Shown piece after piece: positions 1 to 7,402 of a DNA stretch of 64,000 nucleotides. The notes below the pieces were generated by a model. It saw nothing but the letters and a program-made list of their open reading frames with translations, was not told the origin of the DNA and searched no databases. Each line of letters begins with the position of its first letter. The stretch's first letter is position 1. Source of the DNA: Plantactinospora sp. KBS50 (GTDB lineage Bacteria > Actinomycetota > Actinomycetes > Mycobacteriales > Micromonosporaceae). Location: positions 3,104,001-3,168,000 of the forward strand of contig NZ_CP022961.1 in assembly GCF_002285795.1 (NCBI RefSeq), written 5' to 3'. The translations under genes were made by a program, and so were the position numbers.

Positions 1-1031
1 GCCGGACCGGCGCTGACCCGCTCGGCCACCCGCCGGCAGGTGGCGGTGAGCAGTTCCGGCGGCGGCGCCGGGTCGAGCGTCACCGGCAGCGCCGGTACGC
101 CGGCCAGCCAGGCCCGCCCGTCGGCCAGCCGGATCCGGGTGACCGCAGGGGAGTCCGGCAGCTCGATGTCGCGGACCACCAGGTGCACCCCGCAGGAGGC
201 GCCGGTACGGGCGATCCGGTCCAACTGGGCGCGCTCGTGCCGGCCGGGTTCGTCCCCGCCGAGCAGCACCGCCACCCGCCACGGCTCGGGCGTGCGGCCG
301 GTGGCGGCGGCCAGGTCCCGGACCGAGGCGTACTCGCCGGCCAGCACCTTCTCGTTGATCCGCCGGATGTGGTCGACCATGTCGTCCAGCAACCGGCCGA
401 GGCCGCCGGGGCCGACGAAGGTGAGCAGCCCGGCGGTGGCCAGCGGGGCGAAGCCGGCCAGCCCGCCGCCGAGGTGCTCCGGGTCGTACCCGGTGAGCCG
501 GACGGCGCCGGGCGCGGCCAGGCCGATCGCCCGCAGCAGCACGGCGGAGACCACCGCGTCCCCGGTGGCCGGGTCGTCGCCGGTGAGCTGGACGTGCCCG
601 GCGTCCAGCAGCGGGACCAGCGCCGGGACGGTGCGGCGGGCCGGGTCGTCCGGGTCGTCCGGGGCGCCGAGGTCGATCAGGCCGATCCGCAGCGGTCCGG
701 GCCGTTCGCCGCGGCCCAGCGGGGTGGGTCGCCAGCCGGGCCAGGCGGCGCCGGCGGCCCCGGGCGCGGCGGTGCTGGCCGCCGCGGCGACCCGGTCGGC
801 CAGCGCGGCCAGCCGGGTGGCGTACCGGCGGTCCAGTTCGGCGAGCCGCTCGTCGCGCTGCGCCGCGGCCTGGGCCGGGATCCGCTCGGCGGCCTGCCGG
901 GTGCGTGCCAGCCGGTCCTGGCTGGCGGTCAGCTCCGCCTGGGCGTCGGCGAGGTCCGCGCGGGCCGCGCCGAGCGCGTGCGCCAGCAGCCCGCGGACCC
1001 GGTCGGTGAGCTGGGTCCGCACGTCAGCCAT
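1..1031 (-). CDS. FtsK/SpoIIIE-like ATPase, partial (C-terminal part beyond left edge)
   Basis: Only the first 343 codons are in the window. The N-terminal ~110 residues are Ala/Arg/Glu/Gln-rich and look like a long coiled coil. From about residue 125 the protein carries blocks such as GPLRIGLIDLG, DAGHVQLTG, HLGGGLAGFAPLATAGLL and ASCGVHLVVRDIELP, which match the upstream half of actinobacterial FtsK/SpoIIIE-domain proteins. The Walker A motif expected further on would lie beyond the edge, so ATPase activity is inferred from family resemblance. ATG at 1031 overlaps the stop of the preceding 298-aa gene (ATGGCTGA), so the two are translationally coupled. It is the third gene of a leftward operon with two helical proteins. 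Family assignment is moderate; substrate (DNA or protein) is unknown. Confidence 0.6.
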   Translation of the reverse strand, partial: MADVRTQLTDRVRGLLAHALGAARADLADAQAELTASQDRLARTRQAAERIPAQAAAQRDERLAELDRRYATRLAALADRVAAAASTAAPGAAGAAWPGWRPTPLGRGERPGPLRIGLIDLGAPDDPDDPARRTVPALVPLLDAGHVQLTGDDPATGDAVVSAVLLRAIGLAAPGAVRLTGYDPEHLGGGLAGFAPLATAGLLTFVGPGGLGRLLDDMVDHIRRINEKVLAGEYASVRDLAAATGRTPEPWRVAVLLGGDEPGRHERAQLDRIARTGASCGVHLVVRDIELPDSPAVTRIRLADGRAWLAGVPALPVTLDPAPPPELLTATCRRVAERVSAGP

Positions 1032-1920
1032 GGGTCTCCCGGGTGGATCCGACCGCCGGCCGCTCGTCCCGGCCGACCCGGTGCATCAGCAGCCCGGCCA
1101 GGACGCCGGCGGCGACCGCCGGATCCGCCGGGTTGGCCTGCTCGTCGGCCCGCCGGGGTGGCGGTGGCATCCGGCAGACCCGGCTCAGCAGCGTGTCCAG
1201 CACGGCCGGGGGCAGCCCGGGCAGCAGCCGGGTCACGCCGCCGTCGAGTTCTCGGCGCAGCCGCGGCAGGTCCTCGGCCCGGGGCGGGTGGCCGAGCAGG
1301 TCGGTGGCGAGGCCGCGCAGCAGCGGGGGTGCCACGGTGGCCAGCCCGAGGCCGACGTCCGCCTCGACCTGGCCGAGTTCCCGGCGCAGCCCGGCCCGGT
1401 CGCCGGCGCGTACCCCGGCGGTGACCCGGCGCAGCAGCTCGGCGGGGTCGGTGATCCGGCGGGTCGGCTCGGCCGCCGGCGGGTCGCCGGGCCGGGGCGC
1501 CTCGCCGCCGGTCAGTTCCGCGACCCGGGCCGGCCACCAGCGCCGCAGGCCGGTGTCGGCGGGTGCGCCGCGGCCGGCCCCCTCCGGCGCCGTCTCCTCC
1601 TGTGGCCGGCGCGTCCGGTCGCGCCGGTCCGCTCCGGGCTCCGGCGCCGGCCCGGACCCGCCGTCGCGGGCCAGCCCGATGGCCGCGAGGTAGGAGGCGA
1701 GCTGTTCCTCGGCGACCAGCAGCGCCCCCTTGGCCGCCTCCAGGTGCTCGGTGGAGGCTGTCAGCTCCGGTACGCCCATCGGGTTCTGCGATTCCTGGCG
1801 GACCCAGCGCAGCCGCTCGGCCGCCTTGTTGAGCCGTTCGAGTGCCTGCGTGAGCAGGGCCACCGGTAGTTCGTCGACGGTCGCCCGGACCCGGGCGCCG
1901 AGATCCTCCACGATGGACAT
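1024..1920 (-). CDS. Uncharacterised helical protein of FtsK-like operon
   Basis: 298 aa, no recognised enzyme motif. Residues 1-85 are strongly helical (MSIVEDLGARVRATVDELPV, then ALERLNKAAERLRWVRQES and HLEAAKGALLVAEEQLASYL), followed by a charged, Pro/Gly-rich stretch to about residue 130 and a second, probably helical, domain rich in Arg/Glu/Leu to the C-terminus. No signal peptide or membrane segment is visible. It starts 5 nt after the stop of the 86-aa gene and overlaps the ATPase gene by 8 nt, so it is the middle gene of a tight three-gene operon. A structural or adaptor role for the ATPase is inferred from context only. Confidence 0.7.
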   Translation of the reverse strand: MSIVEDLGARVRATVDELPVALLTQALERLNKAAERLRWVRQESQNPMGVPELTASTEHLEAAKGALLVAEEQLASYLAAIGLARDGGSGPAPEPGADRRDRTRRPQEETAPEGAGRGAPADTGLRRWWPARVAELTGGEAPRPGDPPAAEPTRRITDPAELLRRVTAGVRAGDRAGLRRELGQVEADVGLGLATVAPPLLRGLATDLLGHPPRAEDLPRLRRELDGGVTRLLPGLPPAVLDTLLSRVCRMPPPPRRADEQANPADPAVAAGVLAGLLMHRVGRDERPAVGSTRETHG

Positions 1921-1925
1921 CGGCG

Positions 1926-2186
1926 CTACAGGCTCGCGATGTAGAGCTGGGCCTGCTCGACCGCGGTGAGCGTCGCGGCGAGGCAGTCCTGGAGTTCCTG
2001 GCTGGCCTGGGACAGCGACGCCTGGGCCGCGGTGACCGTCTCGTGCCCGCTGCCCTCCAACGCCCCGGCAAGGGTCTGCTGCGCCTCGGCCAGCTTCTCG
2101 CCGGCGGCCTGAACGGCGGTCTGCCCGTCGCCGATCTGCTGGAGCGCGGCATCGATGGCTGACTTGAGCTCGGCGACGCTCGCCAC
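1926..2186 (-). CDS. Small helical-hairpin protein (WXG100-like size, no WxG)
   Basis: 86 aa starting at GTG, preceded by a strong Shine-Dalgarno AGGAGG six bases upstream. The sequence reads as two amphipathic helices (about residues 3-42 and 50-86) separated by a short turn around GALEGSGHE; it is almost free of Pro and aromatic residues except one Tyr near the end. Length and topology recall WXG100/Esx proteins, which are often encoded with FtsK/SpoIIIE-type ATPases, but the W-x-G signature is missing. First gene of the operon with the 298-aa protein and the ATPase. Function unknown; similarity to Esx proteins is an inference from shape and context, not from sequence identity. Confidence 0.7.
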   Translation of the reverse strand: MASVAELKSAIDAALQQIGDGQTAVQAAGEKLAEAQQTLAGALEGSGHETVTAAQASLSQASQELQDCLAATLTAVEQAQLYIASL

Positions 2187-2216
2187 GGGGAACCTCCTGG
2201 GGCGGGGAGGGCTCTA

Positions 2217-2240
2217 ACAGTAGAGGCTAGACAGTTTTGC
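2217..2240 (-). promoter_or_regulatory. Probable promoter of the helical-protein/ATPase operon
   Basis: The 213-bp gap 2187-2399 contains a notably AT-richer patch on the leftward strand with two -10-like hexamers, TACTGT (complement of 2217-2222) and TAGCCT (complement of 2224-2229), and TTT-containing sequence upstream. It is the only promoter candidate ahead of the operon; choice between the two hexamers is not resolved. Confidence 0.35.
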
Positions 2241-2399
2241 CAGGAGAAGACCCCCACGGCGTGTTGCTGCCCGGGTGTCCGTTCCCGGCCACCGCGGGTC
2301 GTTACGGATGGTTTCCGAGGTGACACCGGGGGTGATCGGCGAATCCGGCCCGTTTCGTCACTTGTGGCGCTCTGTAGGGACGCGGACACACAGGGTGGG

Positions 2400-2794
2400 T
2401 CAGTCCAGCCACCGCGGGCCGCGTACCTCGGCCCCCAGCGCGGTGACGCGGTGCCGCAACTCCCGGTCGGCGGTCACCACCACCCGCCGCCGGCCCGGCG
2501 CGGCCCGGACCAGATCCACCACGGCGTCGTCGCCGGAACGCGCGGCCGCGACCACCCGGACCCCGGTGCCCGCCGGTACGCCCCGGCGGCGCCCTCCACC
2601 ACGAGCACCACCTCCAGCGGCGGCGCCAGATCGGGCCGGCCGTCCCGGCAGACGCCTTCCAGCCGGTCCCGCAGCCGCACGGCCGCCCCGGCGCGGTCCC
2701 GCCACCAGCCGTCCGGGCGGGAGCCGACCACGTTCGCGGCATCGACCACGAGCAGCGGTACGGGCCCGTCGGTGGCCCCGGTCGGCGTCTGCAC
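2400..2794 (-). pseudogene. NYN/PIN-like RNase domain protein, frameshifted
   Basis: The N-terminal half reads [20 protein letters not shown] and on to [10 protein letters not shown] in one frame; the C-terminal half reads [18 protein letters not shown] and [16 protein letters not shown] in the frame one base behind. Together they make a complete ~130-aa NYN/YacP-type domain with the typical acidic residues (D in [22 protein letters not shown]). The break lies at about 2581-2586, at a GGGG run on the coding strand; one extra base restores the reading frame. GTG at 2794 is the likely start, preceded by CAGGCT six bases upstream. Divergent from the Clp ATPase gene. Either a real pseudogene or a one-base sequencing error. 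Confidence 0.7.
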
Positions 2795-2890
2795 GCCCCC
2801 AGCCTGCCATGCCGGCACGTTTGTCGCCCGGAGCGCCGGGTAGCCGCTGCCGGGCACTCCGCACCGTCGGCGACAGGACAGGGGACAACG

Positions 2891-5442
2891 ATGACGCAGG
2901 GATTCGGGAACCTCGGTTCCGACCCGTGGGACGAGTTCCTGGCCCGCTACTTCGGGCGGGGGAGGGGCGCCGGCCGCACCGCGTCGACATCACCCGGCTG
3001 ATGACCGCCGACGCCCGGGAACTGCTGGCCGACGCCGCCCGGCGGGCCGCCCAGCGGCGCAGCACCGACCTGGACACCGACCACCTGCTCTGGTCGGCGT
3101 TGCAGCGGGAACCGCTGCGCCAACTGCTCGCGCGGGCCGGGGCCAACCCGGACAGCCTGCTGGCGGCCCTCGGCGGCCGGGGCGACGGGGCACCCGGCGG
3201 CGAGGTGCCGCCGAACCTGTCGCTCACCCCGGCCGCGAAGCGGGCGCTGCTGGACGCCCACCAGCTCTCCCGGGCGATGGGCGCCTCGTACATCGGTCCC
3301 GAGCACATCCTGATGGCCCTGCCGCTGAATCCCGAGTCGCCCGCCGGGCGGATGCTGGCCTCCAGCCGGGTCGAACCGCAGTCCCTCCAGGCCGCCGGCG
3401 CCGAGCGCTCGGCCGCCGCGGCCGGCCGGCCGGACCGCGGCACCCCCACCCTGGACCAGTACGGGCAGGACCTGACCGACCTGGCCCGGGCCGACCAGAT
3501 CGACCCGGTGATCGGGCGGGCCGACGAGATCGAGCAGGCCGTCGAGATCCTGTCCCGGCGCACCAAGAACAACCCGGTGCTGATCGGCGAGGCCGGGGTC
3601 GGCAAGACCGCCATCGTGGAAGGGCTGGCCGAGCGGATCGCCGACGGGGACGTGCCGCAGACCCTCGCCGGAAAGCGGGTCGTGCAGCTCGACCTGGGCG
3701 GCCTGGTCGCCGGCACCCGGTACCGGGGCGACTTCGAGGAGCGGATCAAGAAGGTCATCGAGGAGATCCGGGCGCACCGCGACCAGCTCATCGTCTTCCT
3801 CGACGAGATTCACACCCTGGTCGGTGCCGGCGGCGCGGGCAGCGAGGGCGGGATGGACGCGAGCAACATGCTCAAGCCGGCGCTGGCCCGCGGCGACCTG
3901 CGGGTGATCGGCGCCACCACGCTGGACGAGTACCGCCGCAGCATCGAGAAGGACGCGGCGCTGGCCCGCCGGTTCCAGCCGGTGTTCGTGCCGGAACCCG
4001 ACCTGGACGACACGGTGGAGATCCTGCGCGGCCTGCGCGACAGGTACGAGGCGCACCACCAGGTGCGGTTCACCGACGAGGCGCTGGTGGCGGCGGCGCA
4101 GCTGTCCGACCGGTACGTCACCGACCGGTTCCTGCCGGACAAGGCGATCGACCTGATGGACCAGGCCGGAGCCCGGGTGCGGCTGCGCACCCGGACCCCG
4201 GACGGCGACGTGCGGGACGTGGAGCACGAGTTGGAGGAGGTCGGCCGGGACAAGGAGCAGGCGGTCGCCGACGAGCAGTACGAGCGGGCCTCCCAACTGC
4301 GCGACCGGGTGCAGGAGCTCAAGGAGCGGCTGGACCGGCTGCGCGGCGACGGCGACGACGACCGGGTGCCGCAGGTGGGTCCGAAGGAGATCGCCGAGGT
4401 GGTCTCCCGGGCCACCGGCATCCCGGTCAACCAGCTCACCGAGGAGGAGCGCAGCCGGCTGATGCGGCTGGAGAGCCACCTGCACGAGCGGGTGATCGGC
4501 CAGGACGACGCGGTCGGCGCGGTGGCCGAGGCGGTCCGCCGGTCCCGGGCCGGGCTGGCCGATCCGGACCGCCCGATGGGCAGCTTCCTCTTCCTCGGCC
4601 CGACCGGGGTGGGCAAGACCGAACTGGCCCGGGCGCTGGCCGAGGCGCTGTTCGGCGACTCCGACCGGATGACCCGGCTGGACATGAGCGAGTTCCAGGA
4701 GAAGCACACGGTGAGCCGGATGGTCGGGGCGCCGCCCGGGTACGTCGGCTACGAGGAGGCCGGCCAGCTGACCGAGCAGGTACGCCGCCGGCCGTACTCG
4801 GTGGTGCTGCTGGACGAGGTGGAGAAGGCCCATCCGGACGTGTTCAACGTGCTGTTGCAGGTCCTGGACGAGGGGCGGCTGACCGACAGCCAGGGCCGGA
4901 CGGTGAACTTCCGGAACACCGTGCTGATCATGACGAGCAACCTCGGATCGGAGCTGATCATGGGAACCCAGCGCAGCGTGGGCTTCGCCGCCAACGGCGA
5001 CGGCTCGACCGAGACCGAGAACGCCGAGCTGCGGGACCGGCTGATGCGCCGGTTGCAGGAGCAGTTCCGGCCGGAGTTCCTCAACCGGGTCGACGAGGTG
5101 ATCATCTTCCGTCGGTTGGAGGAGGGCCAGATCCGCCAGATCACCTCGCTGATGCTCACCGAGACGCGGCGGCGGCTGCACGCCCAGAACGTCGACGTGG
5201 AGGTCACCGAGGCGGCCCTGGACTGGCTGGCCGAACACGGCTACCAGCCCGAGTTCGGCGCCCGGCCGCTGCGCCGCACGATCCAGCGCGAGGTGGACAA
5301 CCGGCTGTCGAGCCTGCTGCTGGACGGCACGCTCTCCCCGGGGCAGGCGGTCCGGGTGGACGCCCGCGACGATCGGCTGGAGTTCGACGTGACCGCGGGC
5401 GCGGGCCGGCGACCGGCCACCAGCGCCGCGGTGGGGCGGTGA
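2891..5442 (+). CDS. ClpC/ClpB-like AAA+ unfoldase (apparent frameshift near N-terminus)
   Basis: Class I Clp ATPase, about 850 aa if the frame is restored. Order: short N-terminal peptide ([14 protein letters not shown]), double Clp-N repeat, AAA1 with Walker A GEAGVGKT and Walker [10 protein letters not shown], a coiled UVR-like segment ([20 protein letters not shown]), AAA2 with GPTGVGKTE and [11 protein letters not shown], and the C-terminal D2-small domain ([10 protein letters not shown]). The UVR segment and the VGF tripeptide in the AAA2 loop favour a ClpC-type, ClpP-docking protein over a ClpB disaggregase. ATG 2891 with AGGGG upstream begins the expected N-terminus, but the rest is in the frame one base behind; the break is at the G run 2958-2962. 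If real, translation would have to start near ATG 3001. Heads a run with two small genes. Confidence 0.9.
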
Positions 5443-5449
5443 GGCGGCG

Positions 5450-5695
5450 GTGACCGAGCCCGAGGAGGAGCGCGAGAAGACCCCGAAGACGGACGCCGTG
5501 CTGCACACGCCGACGGCCAACCCCCGGCGTACCCGCCGGGACGCCGACCGGCCGCCGGCGCCCGACGAGGCCGCGCCCGACGAGGCCGCGCCCGACGAGG
5601 CGGTGGCGGACGAGGCGGTGGCGGACGGCCCCGCGGCGGGTACGGCGGCGCCGGCCGATGCGGCGGCGCCGCGGACCGCGGAAGGAGCACCCTGA
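5450..5695 (+). CDS. Small acidic Ala/Asp/Glu-repeat protein
   Basis: 81 aa from GTG. The protein is hydrophilic and low in complexity: a charged N-terminus, an Arg-rich patch (NPRRTRRDAD), then a 5-aa repeat of the type PDEAA/ADEAV (about residues 42-60, encoded by 15-bp units around 5563-5627) and an Ala/Pro tail. No fold recognisable; probably disordered. It begins 7 nt after the Clp ATPase stop and its stop overlaps the ATG of the DUF3140 gene (TGATG), so all three are likely one transcript. Function unknown; a Clp-linked role is only a guess from position. Confidence 0.55.
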   Translation: MTEPEEEREKTPKTDAVLHTPTANPRRTRRDADRPPAPDEAAPDEAAPDEAVADEAVADGPAAGTAAPADAAAPRTAEGAP

Positions 5696-6045
5696 TGGCC
5701 CGGGAGCAGCGGCTGGACCCGGAGGTCGAGCAGCTCTGGCAGGACTTCCACGACCGCGTCAACGTCTCCTCGGACCGGTTGCGCAGCTGGCTGCTGACCC
5801 AGGGCTCGGGTGAGGACGCCTTCGGTGCCGACCCCGGGCTGGACCTGCCCGAACCGGGCCGCACGATCCTGGCCATCAAGCGCAAGCGGAAGGTGGACCT
5901 CACCCCGGGCGACGTGGTCACCATGCGGGACACGGTCGCGCAGGTGAACCGGCTGCTGGACGCCCGTCCGGCGCTCGGGGCGACCGACGAGCAGTGGCGG
6001 CACGACCTGCTCGACCTGGGTCACGACCCGCTCGCCGAGCGCTGA
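5695..6045 (+). CDS. DUF3140 domain-containing protein
   Basis: 116 aa; matches the DUF3140 family pattern: VEQLWQDFHDRVNVSS near the N-terminus, RSWLLTQGSGED, the basic KRKRKVDLTPGDVVTMRD stretch in the middle and the C-terminal WRHDLLDLGHDPL. Soluble, no signal peptide. SD-like GGAAGGAG lies just before the ATG, which overlaps the preceding stop by one base. Family function is not established. It is followed at once by an 18-bp tandem-repeat block that could act as the end of this transcript. Confidence 0.8.
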   Translation: MAREQRLDPEVEQLWQDFHDRVNVSSDRLRSWLLTQGSGEDAFGADPGLDLPEPGRTILAIKRKRKVDLTPGDVVTMRDTVAQVNRLLDARPALGATDEQWRHDLLDLGHDPLAER

Positions 6046-6049
6046 CCCA

Positions 6050-6216
6050 CCGCCCGAGCGCGGCCGACCGCCCGAGCGCGGCCGACCGCCCGAGCGCGGC
6101 CGACCGCCCGAGCGCGGCCGACCGCCCGAGCGCGGCCGACCCGCCCGAGCGCGGCCGACCCGCCGCGGCTGACCCGCCGCGGCCGACCCGCCCTAGCGCG
6201 GCCGACCGCCCGGACG
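6050..6216. repeat. 18-bp GC-rich tandem repeat block
   Basis: The unit CCGCCCGAGCGCGGCCGA occurs five times perfectly from 6050 to 6139, a sixth time at 6141-6158 after a one-base insertion, then decays into shortened copies to about 6216. Each unit with its neighbour can form small hairpins (GCGG-CCGA-CCGC). It lies in the gap between the DUF3140 stop (6045) and the end of a leftward small gene (6266). No CRISPR features: there are no unique spacers. Confidence 0.85.
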
Positions 6217-6265
6217 CCGGCCCGCGGCGCCCGGGGCCGGGTCCACGGCCACCGCGAATCGACGG

Positions 6266-6517
6266 CTACCGCGAATCGACGCTGGGCAGGAAGAGCCCGG
6301 CCGCCTCGGCTGCGTCCTGCCGGACCGCCCGCAGGTCCTCCTCCCGGGCGAGCAGGTTGCCGTACTCCGCGATGTCGGACGGTTCGGGCAGCACCGGGAC
6401 CCGCCGCAGGAACGCCGCCACGTCGTCGCAGGCCGCGGCGTGCGCGTCGGCCGCCCGGCGGAGCACCGCCAGGTCGTCGCGGCCGTCCGGGTCGTCCGCT
6501 GGATACAGATCGGTCAT
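6266..6517 (-). CDS. Hypothetical small acidic protein
   Basis: 83 aa, acidic and probably helical: MTDLYPADDPDGRDDLAVLR, DAHAAACDDVAAFLRR, PSDIAEYGNLLAREEDLRAV and a C-terminal AAGLFLPSVDSR. Codon use and third-position GC fit a real gene, and the opposite-strand frames here are repeat-derived and Arg-rich. No family recognised. It stands alone between the tandem-repeat block and the hemerythrin-domain gene, both facing left. Confidence 0.5.
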   Translation of the reverse strand: MTDLYPADDPDGRDDLAVLRRAADAHAAACDDVAAFLRRVPVLPEPSDIAEYGNLLAREEDLRAVRQDAAEAAGLFLPSVDSR

Positions 6518-6667
6518 GCCGCCCGGGTACCCGGCCCGGCGCGATTCGCACCGGTCACCGGCCCCGGCGTGCGCCCGGCCCGACCGCCGCGCCTTGAGCG
6601 TCCGTCGCGCCTCAGGCGCCTCAGGCGCCCGGGCCGCCGCGGGCGCCCAGGCCGGAGCGCCGCGGGC

Positions 6668-7321
6668 TCAGCTCGCCCCGCCGCGCGGCCGCAGGTCCTC
6701 CACGTACGTCTGCCGGCGGCCGATCGCGTCGCGGACCTTGTCCAGCACGCCCACCGCCGGGTCGACCACCCGGTTCCACGGCGGGGTGGCCGGGGTGGCC
6801 GGGTGCGGCCGGGTCGGCGCCGCCTCCTGGGCGATCTCCACCCGGTTGCCCAGCCGGATCAGCTCGGCGTCGGTGGCCAGCGCCCGCAGCGGCGGAAACA
6901 GCTCGGTGGCCGCGGCCGTCGCGTGCCGGCGCAGCATCCCGGCCACCCGGCGGGCCTGCCCCGGGTACGCCTCGTCCCGCGGATCGGCCGCGGTCAGCGC
7001 CTTCAGCGCGGCCAGCAGCGCGATGTCGGCGGCGACCTCCCGGTCGGCCAGGTCCGGGCCGTCCGGCAGGGCCAGCCGCACGGTGGGGTAGAGGTACTGC
7101 TCCTCGGCGGACAGGTGCCGGACCACGGTGGCCGTGAGCACCTCGGCCACGGCGTGCCGCCGGTCCGGGTCGGTGCTCTCGTCGGTCAGCTCGACGCACA
7201 GGGCGTCGATCCGGTGGTGGTCGGCGGCGAGCAGGTCCACCATGTTGCGCCCGCCGGGGCGGTAACCGTCCGCCGGTCCCCCGGTGTCCGGGGGCAACGG
7301 TGGTAGGGGAACGGCGCTCAT
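6668..7321 (-). CDS. Hemerythrin HHE cation-binding domain protein
   Basis: 217 aa. Residues ~27-150 show the HHE four-helix pattern: VDLLAADHHRIDALC, VRHLSAEEQYLYPTVR, GMLRRHATAAATELFPPL. His and Glu residues at these positions normally hold a di-iron centre that senses or binds oxygen, nitric oxide or iron. The C-terminal tail (from ~residue 170) is a Pro-rich linker and a short charged helix (VDKVRDAIGRRQTYVEDLRP-like). ATG at 7321 has GGAAAGGAAG upstream. Cytoplasmic. Divergent from the M20 peptidase gene with an 81-bp gap. Physiological role not predictable from sequence. Confidence 0.85.
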   Translation of the reverse strand: MSAVPLPPLPPDTGGPADGYRPGGRNMVDLLAADHHRIDALCVELTDESTDPDRRHAVAEVLTATVVRHLSAEEQYLYPTVRLALPDGPDLADREVAADIALLAALKALTAADPRDEAYPGQARRVAGMLRRHATAAATELFPPLRALATDAELIRLGNRVEIAQEAAPTRPHPATPATPPWNRVVDPAVGVLDKVRDAIGRRQTYVEDLRPRGGAS

Positions 7322-7402
7322 CGGACGCTTCCTTTCCGCGATGGATGGCAGCGGCGGTACCCGCTGGCGGACGGCGCGAAACCGCGACTGGTATGAAGAG
7401 GC

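Noticed and set aside
2400-2794. Toxin of a toxin-antitoxin pair
   Set aside because: The domain resembles NYN/YacP RNase proteins rather than VapC, and no antitoxin-sized partner gene is adjacent.
6050-6216. Possible CRISPR array
   Set aside because: Units are contiguous 18-mers with no spacers, no Cas genes are near, and decay runs along the array as in slippage repeats.
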